Assembly: GCA_013433145.1 (NCBI GenBank)
Contig: CM024171.1
Location: 8,680,065 to 8,744,064, forward strand
Reading direction: 5' to 3'
DNA: 64,000 bases
Origin: Ascaris suum
Lineage: Eukaryota; Nematoda; Chromadorea; Rhabditida; Ascarididae
The notes beneath the pieces were generated by a model, which saw only the letters and a program-made list of their open reading frames with translations, was not told where the DNA came from and searched no databases. Positions 39,440-64,000 of this stretch are shown one piece after another (position 1 is the stretch's first letter; each line of letters opens with the position of its first letter). Both the position numbers and the translations under genes were made by a program.

Positions 39440-40560
39440 GTTCCCCCTTACACCCAATATGGAAATATGCATTCGTCTCGGCTTTTTAAAAAAGAATGTC
39501 CCGGCCACTTCAATAAGAAACTGCCGTCCGAACAATTTCACTTCCCCTGTTTTCAAACCCTCTGAAGTAATTATCAGGGATGTTTCAACTGATCATTTCA
39601 CGCGGAATGGTCTATTCATTCTTGCTCAGTTTGGATTCCATCGCAGCAGAGCTGCACGCTCTCACTTAATTTCTCACTTAACCAACCAAACATGACGTTA
39701 GCTATAAAAAAAAACGGATACTATCTATATTGATTACCCTAAGGCTTTTGACGTCATCTGTCATGAAGAGTTACTACCTAATTTGGGAAGGCACGAGGGG
39801 GAGGGGTGGGGTATCGGCTCTTTGTTGAAATTGGTTCGAAGATTTCTGCGCGATGGCTCATTTCAAGTAAGAATTAGGGCCATGATGTTGTGCTTCGTCG
39901 CATCCTATTTGTAGCGGTTTGTGTCAGAGGAGTGTGTTGGACCTGATTTTACTTATCGCACATATAACTGATGTCGCAGACGATATATAAAGCAGTAGAA
40001 ATCGTTATGGACGAATTTGAAATTCACAGCTCATCTAGGAATCGTGCCTCTGTCTCGCTTCTTGCACAAAGTTCTTCATCGTTTAGGAGAGTGGTCAAGT
40101 TTATGGCAGCTTAACGTTTCCGATGCTACACGGCGCGTATCACGCATATGAACCACCGACATGAGTGAATCCCTGCACTTGGTGGTGAATTCGCGTTGCA
40201 ATTTGATTTGAATTTTCGTTCAACACTTCGTTGATAAAAGTCATCCAGAACTGCGGATGCTAAGCGGCAGAAATGTTTTCAACGTTACTGTAAAGTTTTT
40301 TTTGCGTTCTTATGGGCCTATTCTGAGATATAGCACTTCTGTGCGATTTGCTTGTGGCGTTTCTGGTATACCTTTTGTTCGCATTGCGTTTTCTAAATTC
40401 TGCCTTGACCGTTGTCAACATGATTATGCTACCAAACTGAAAGTCTTTGACTTGGAATTACAGGAATACCGCAGGTGCATACTTGATTTGATCCATTGTT
40501 CAGGGAACTGCAGGGTTTATCTGACATCCCACTCTCCAGGGTCATTGATGGGTCCCTGAA
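39440..40560 (+). pseudogene. LINE (CR1/Jockey-like) reverse-transcriptase relic
   Basis: Conserved reverse-transcriptase segments appear in order but in shifting frames: LKKNVPA followed by RNCRP (family KKGDP...NYRPISL), PSEVIIRD, FGFHRSRAARSHLI (QFGFR..RSC..QLL), IYIDYPKAFDVICHEELL (YLDFSKAFD.V.H..LL), FLRDGSFQVRI, a degraded SGVPQGSVLGP region near 39920-39960, and the C-terminal KLKVFDLELQEYRRCILDLI (RLK.L.L.SLEYRR.R.DLI). There are many stops and frameshifts, and the YADD catalytic box is not recognisable. This is an old dead copy lying just 3' of the small gene. Confidence 0.85.
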
Positions 40561-43500
40561 CTTGAGCGATGTGGACATGAATGGACATCAACTGGCTAGT
40601 TCATCAGCGACGTGGACATTAGATAACATTTTCCACAAATAGCGTTTTTAATAATTTTCATTACGTGTTCTACGCCTATGGGATATTCTTCCTAAAAACA
40701 TTATAGAAGCATATGGTGTTCGGAAGTTGCGTGAGATATCCAAATCGTTTTGACCTTAATTGCATCGCAAGTCTCTTGCCTTTAGTCCCTTCAGCGCTGA
40801 CATTCTTGCGATGGTCATTTTGCACTTCATTTATAAGTTTTCCAGCTTGCGTTACTCTATGCAATCTGTGCACTGTCATATCTATTCCTTTGGCTTTCGT
40901 TTATTACTCTCTACGTCAGTTTTGTTTTTTTAAATCCATATTTATGTATTTGTTTTCCTTTGATGAGTAAACAATAATTCAGTAAACAAGGGCATAGCAA
41001 ACAACGGCAAGTGCAATTATTGTGTCGTTTATGATCACATTCTGCACTGTTCAAGGAGAATCAGAATCCATGGCCAGAGATTCTCAGCATATCTCGATTA
41101 GTGTTTGTTTGTGGAATAGTCAATTCATCTGAGGCAACATCCCTTCATCACTTCCCCGTTCCATCCAACATTGTGCTTTATAGCCACTTCCAACCCCGTC
41201 CTAGAAATAGCGTTGCATATGGCATCTGCTTGTAACTAATTTGACACAGAAATTGATTAAGAGTGCAAAGGAAATGCTTGGCTTGCTTTCACAAACGTTG
41301 ATTTTTTTAATTTATCGGCGTTCGAGTATTACTCTTCCGATTGTTTTTTCGCTATATTTTAATGTAAATATCGCGTTCGCTGATATATGCACGTTATTGT
41401 TGTGCAGTTGTGCGATGGATTTTTAATGATAGAAAATTTAGCGAATTTCTTCAGTCATTTAATTTTTTTAAGTTTCATTCTTTTTATATGAATATTACGG
41501 ACTATTTTCGCGTTGTTTTTTATATAATCACCTATTATATTGAAAGAATATTTAAGCAATACGTTCAGATAGCTGTATAAAGCTTTCGAAGAGACTTTGA
41601 AACATGAGGATGTAAAATTCGGTCGTTATAATGCTCGATCCAAACAATTCGGTGCTTGAATTCAACTTTAGCGATTGATCAGGTGATAAGCTATTAAATT
41701 TAATTTGAAGGTTTAAACTTGAAGAAGACTTTCGTTTATTACGGCTCCAAGTAAAATCCAGGTTTTTTAAAATAATAAACAACTAATGGCATAATCAGAC
41801 GCATTCAAACGATCGTAAATTTAATATTTGCGTTTTCGAGTTGATAAATCAACAAGACGGAGGTCGAAGCGCAAGAAACAATACAAATAGACAAGTTTTT
41901 ATTGCAAAATACGGTGATTTTGTTAATTGCAATATTCATGCGACTGTAGCGTTCATGACCATAAGCCGATATTTAAATGAACAACGATAAAATTCGAGGC
42001 TAATAAATAGTAAGCGATTTGAAAGATTAATAAACACATAAACTGTGAGTTTATGAGCCGATCCCATGAAAAAATTCCGCTGCATGAACATAAGCACGGT
42101 AACTAAAGGTGCAAAATTTTGTTGCTGCAGTGGATATTCGTGACATTTGGACTGTTCGTTCCTACGTACATGATCTTGTGCCGAAATTTAAAAAAAATTA
42201 TCGCCAACCATTGATCTTGTTTTAAGACACGCTACATACAGCATTTGTTGTTGTTTAGTGTTTCGCATTATTCTACTTTAGCAAATTTTATTTCATTGCA
42301 TCTGTGACTATCAATTATCGGCGCGTTTGCATCGATAGTTATTAGGTTTTCATCTATGAATGCAAGAACGCAATATCATGCGGTCCATGATGTGTTTTTT
42401 CAGTAGCTAATATATCAATAGTTATAAAACTGTGCCACTGGCAGTTACTATCAACGTGAGGATTTAACTGCATTCAAGTAAATGTGAGAAGTGCCTAACA
42501 AGTTGGAAAACGCACCATGTGAGTTGCGAATTTGCAAATCGGCTACAACACTAAATGGTTGCTTAAATCCGATATAAGTAATAAAAGGCGCCTATAGTGC
42601 GTTTATCTTTTAGCCGATCCGATCAATCGTACAAATCTTTTTGTAACATCCATTTTTAGTGATCAAACTAGTGATAAAGAAAACCCAGCAGATGGTAAAA
42701 CGTAGCGAAACAATTTTTACGCACAATGTGTAGTTTATAACTCTTTGCGAAGTTGATAGATGATGCTGAAAATTGGTGCTGGGCATAACTTTCGAGAAAA
42801 AACTCTGCCGAACAAACAGATATGCATACGCGATTGCGCACATACAGACGCAATGTCGCCAAGGTGCAAGAAGCATTTACGAAAGGAGGAGACTGATCGA
42901 ATGATGAGACGAAAGCAGATATACAGGAGTTCCGGTTCCTCGTGCTTGTTTGCACAAATGTGCAGCCGTGCAGTGCGATAAAATCATCACAAGCAAAAGT
43001 TTTGTTGTTGAAGTGGAGTGGCTACCTATTAAAAGGTTACTTCATATCCCCTCTGAGTATGCTCCATTTTTAAAGACTATTCTTAGTATACACCGGCTGT
43101 AAATTAAAAATATTTTGGAAAATTCACCTCGTTTTTTTGCACAAGTCGTTTTTTATCTGTGTGTGATAAGTTTCCACTGCTTGATGAACGTATATTTTTT
43201 ATTCTAGCATTTTAGAAATAGCAAAGTGCTCTAAAACATATCAGACAGGATGCGAAAAAAGGAAGAAGAGGGGACTGCTCAAGGCGGTAAGAATTGCAAT
43301 GAGCAAGAGAAGCTAAAGAAGGGCAGTACTGCAAACAGTGCTATCATGTGGAGGAATTCGCTTACTCGAAATGCTTCTATACATCCTGCTTTTCATTATT
43401 TCTTTATTTCTTGGATTGTCCTGTTATCGCATCACATAGTTCGAGGACTGAACATAAGCTTAACACTTTTTCATAGGTGCTTGCTTGTTCGAGATGCACG

Positions 43501-43782
43501 AGTGCGATGCAGTGTTATTTCGTTATACAAAGGGGTGTGGCTATAGAGTTGAGGGCGTGTCGCAGCTTGCTCTAGCTACCACCGTTATTCAAAGAGCAAA
43601 GTGCTGACTTATCTGCCCGAGACCGCTGCAGTACTTAGGTCGCAGCCAGTATCCGTTCGGAGCCGTAGCACTTGCATCCCCATTGTCCTGGTATTTTTCG
43701 TTTTCTGGTTTCGAGAACTGGAAATTATCTTATACGTCCTCTATCCGGAAACCTATATTGCTTAGAGCAGGCATATCATTTT
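40561..43782. other. Unassigned stretch upstream of the Ig-domain gene
   Basis: No supported gene. 40,700-40,900 may still belong to the LINE's 3' end. The remainder is AT-rich and presumably includes the promoter of the gene whose first exon lies at 43788. Confidence 0.35.
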
Positions 43783-43787
43783 GTCAG
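43777..43787 (+). other. Candidate spliced-leader acceptor of the Ig-domain gene
   Basis: CATTTTGTCAG ends at 43787, 21 bases before the proposed start codon at 43809. It is identical over 11 bases to the site before COQ2. A four-codon upstream frame (ATG ATT CGG TTA TGA, 43798-43812) overlaps the main start codon out of frame and might damp translation if the second start is used. Confidence 0.45.
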
Positions 43788-43808
43788 CACTGAGCAAATG
43801 ATTCGGTT

Positions 43809-62687
<18,879 letters not shown>

Positions 62688-64000
62688 GTGAGATCTTCAG
62701 TCTTATCCACTCACGACTTTCACTGACTGCTAAAATGGAATTATTCCCCTTCCTTTTATTGCAGTTTTTATTTACCGTCATCATTGTTGATGCTTCTCTT
62801 TAGCAGTTTCAATATCCCAAATAATAAATTCGCTTGCTAATCAAATTACATGTACTAAATTTTATTTAAAGAAAATGGCACTCGATTTCACGAATACATT
62901 TTACATTTCTAAGATTAAGTCAACTTTAGCATGGCTCGGGCATCAAGTGTAATCATTGGGTGATGAAATGGAAATATTGATATTGTTGGCTGATGAAAGT
63001 GAACACTCATACTCCAATTATTGGGATTGCTCAATTTCTTGGCATACAAAATTCTATCATGTTTCTCAATAGCCTGAAAAAATGAGCGCAAAAGTAGAAC
63101 TGATGAGGGCGACAAAATATGTTACAGCTATTTCCGAAGGATAATATAGTATATGTGCAATTATCTATATTATTTATCATAGCTTGGCTTTATTACGCAA
63201 AACCAGCTTGAAAAGGAGTAATTGGCTTCAAGAAATGCAGCCTTCGTTTTGCGATCGCTGTTGTACAACTATAATGGCAAGACCGCCTTTGCAATGCAAT
63301 AATGAGATCGAGAGCCGAACATAGTCTGTATTCAAATGACTACATTTATGCGCATGTTTTTCCTTCATTTAACCTTTCTGCGGGCTAATTTGCATATTTA
63401 CTAAGAATTTATTCATTCGGTTACCTATCTGCTTATCAGCGCGAAACGGGAAGAGTAAATTGCGACAATTAACGCTCTTCATTTCTGACCAGTCTTCTCT
63501 AGTATTATCTCTAGGTGTACTCCCGTGCCATGCATTTGCATAATGCGTTAGCAGTCGGCCACTTACTTATCTGCTGACTTAATTTCGCCAGTTTGCAAAG
63601 TATAACAATTAATCACATCATATTTCTATTTGTACAATTCAACAGGTGGACGGAAGTCAGGTAATTAAAAAATAGGTGCTAATTCACCCATACACTCCGA
63701 TGGAATTCACTCTCTTGGCCAACCTATTTATTGGCCTCAGGAGTGCGAACTTACGCTGAGAATAACTCTCATTTGTCAAATATGAGTATTGAGAAAATAA
63801 AGCAGAAATTTGAGTTAATGGTTGGTGAGTTCAATAGACGAACGAAGACTTCAAACTTTGGAAAAAAACCGAGCACCTAAGCTATTGCAGCACTATTTCG
63901 AGAGAGCGAAAATTAAAGGGAAAAAAGGCATTTGTTCGGCAAAAGATTGACATCGACTCACACCGCCTTATTTTTTCGAATATACTTTAACCGTTCCCTA
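62688..64000. other. Third intron of the Ig-domain gene, window end
   Basis: This follows a GTGAGA donor at 62688. The next expected exon, carrying the D.G.Y.C motif and second Cys of the first Ig domain, is not visible before 64000. No other gene is supported. Confidence 0.45.

Overview
This window is nuclear DNA from a nematode, probably a parasitic one with long introns. The evidence is spliced genes with TTTTCAG/TTTGCAG-type acceptors, candidate spliced-leader acceptors a few bases upstream of start codons, a nematode-type COQ2 gene with two alternative versions of one exon, an AT-rich composition, and BEL/Pao, LINE and IS1595/Merlin-like transposon relics. The clade (ascaridoid or strongylid, for example) cannot be fixed from sequence alone. 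About 64 kb holds only four genes that can be supported. The remainder is introns, degenerate transposons and AT satellites.

Layout. 1-3.65 kb: a decayed BEL/Pao retrotransposon pol fragment (minus strand) between two ~490-bp inverted arms. 3.65-6.64 kb: mostly unassigned, with a 96-bp tandem duplication. 6.7-13.2 kb (+): an intact eight-exon gene for the RFC2-type small subunit of replication factor C (clamp loader). 13.2-14.2 kb: a possible ligand-gated ion channel exon relic (minus strand). 14.2-17.9 kb: a 3.7-kb IS1595/Merlin-like DNA transposon with long inverted repeats, a near-matching ~8-bp target duplication and a broken transposase. 18.4-33.0 kb (minus): complete COQ2 (4-hydroxybenzoate/anthranilate polyprenyltransferase of quinone synthesis). 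33.56-33.87 kb: a second, short copy of the transposon end. 35.1-36.9 kb: a 1.8-kb TA/TAAATA satellite. 38.7-39.2 kb (+): a small two-exon gene of unknown function. 39.4-40.6 kb (+): a LINE reverse-transcriptase relic. 43.8 kb to beyond 62.7 kb (+): the 5' part of an immunoglobulin-domain cell-surface gene resembling ZIG-8/DPR, split by a 14.6-kb first intron. A (TA)n tract and a 67-bp minisatellite lie in its second intron.

The most interesting object is COQ2. It carries two homologous, phase-identical exons (27438-27568 and 23147-23280) that cannot both be used, or both be skipped, without breaking the frame. This is the architecture known from C. elegans coq-2, where exon choice switches the enzyme between ubiquinone and rhodoquinone precursor synthesis. 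The window therefore predicts an organism able to make rhodoquinone for anaerobic fumarate respiration. The four genes show no operon relationship, since spacing is several kilobases and strands are mixed. All exon models were read by eye from splice signals, reading phase and remembered family sequences. No alignment or transcript data were available.
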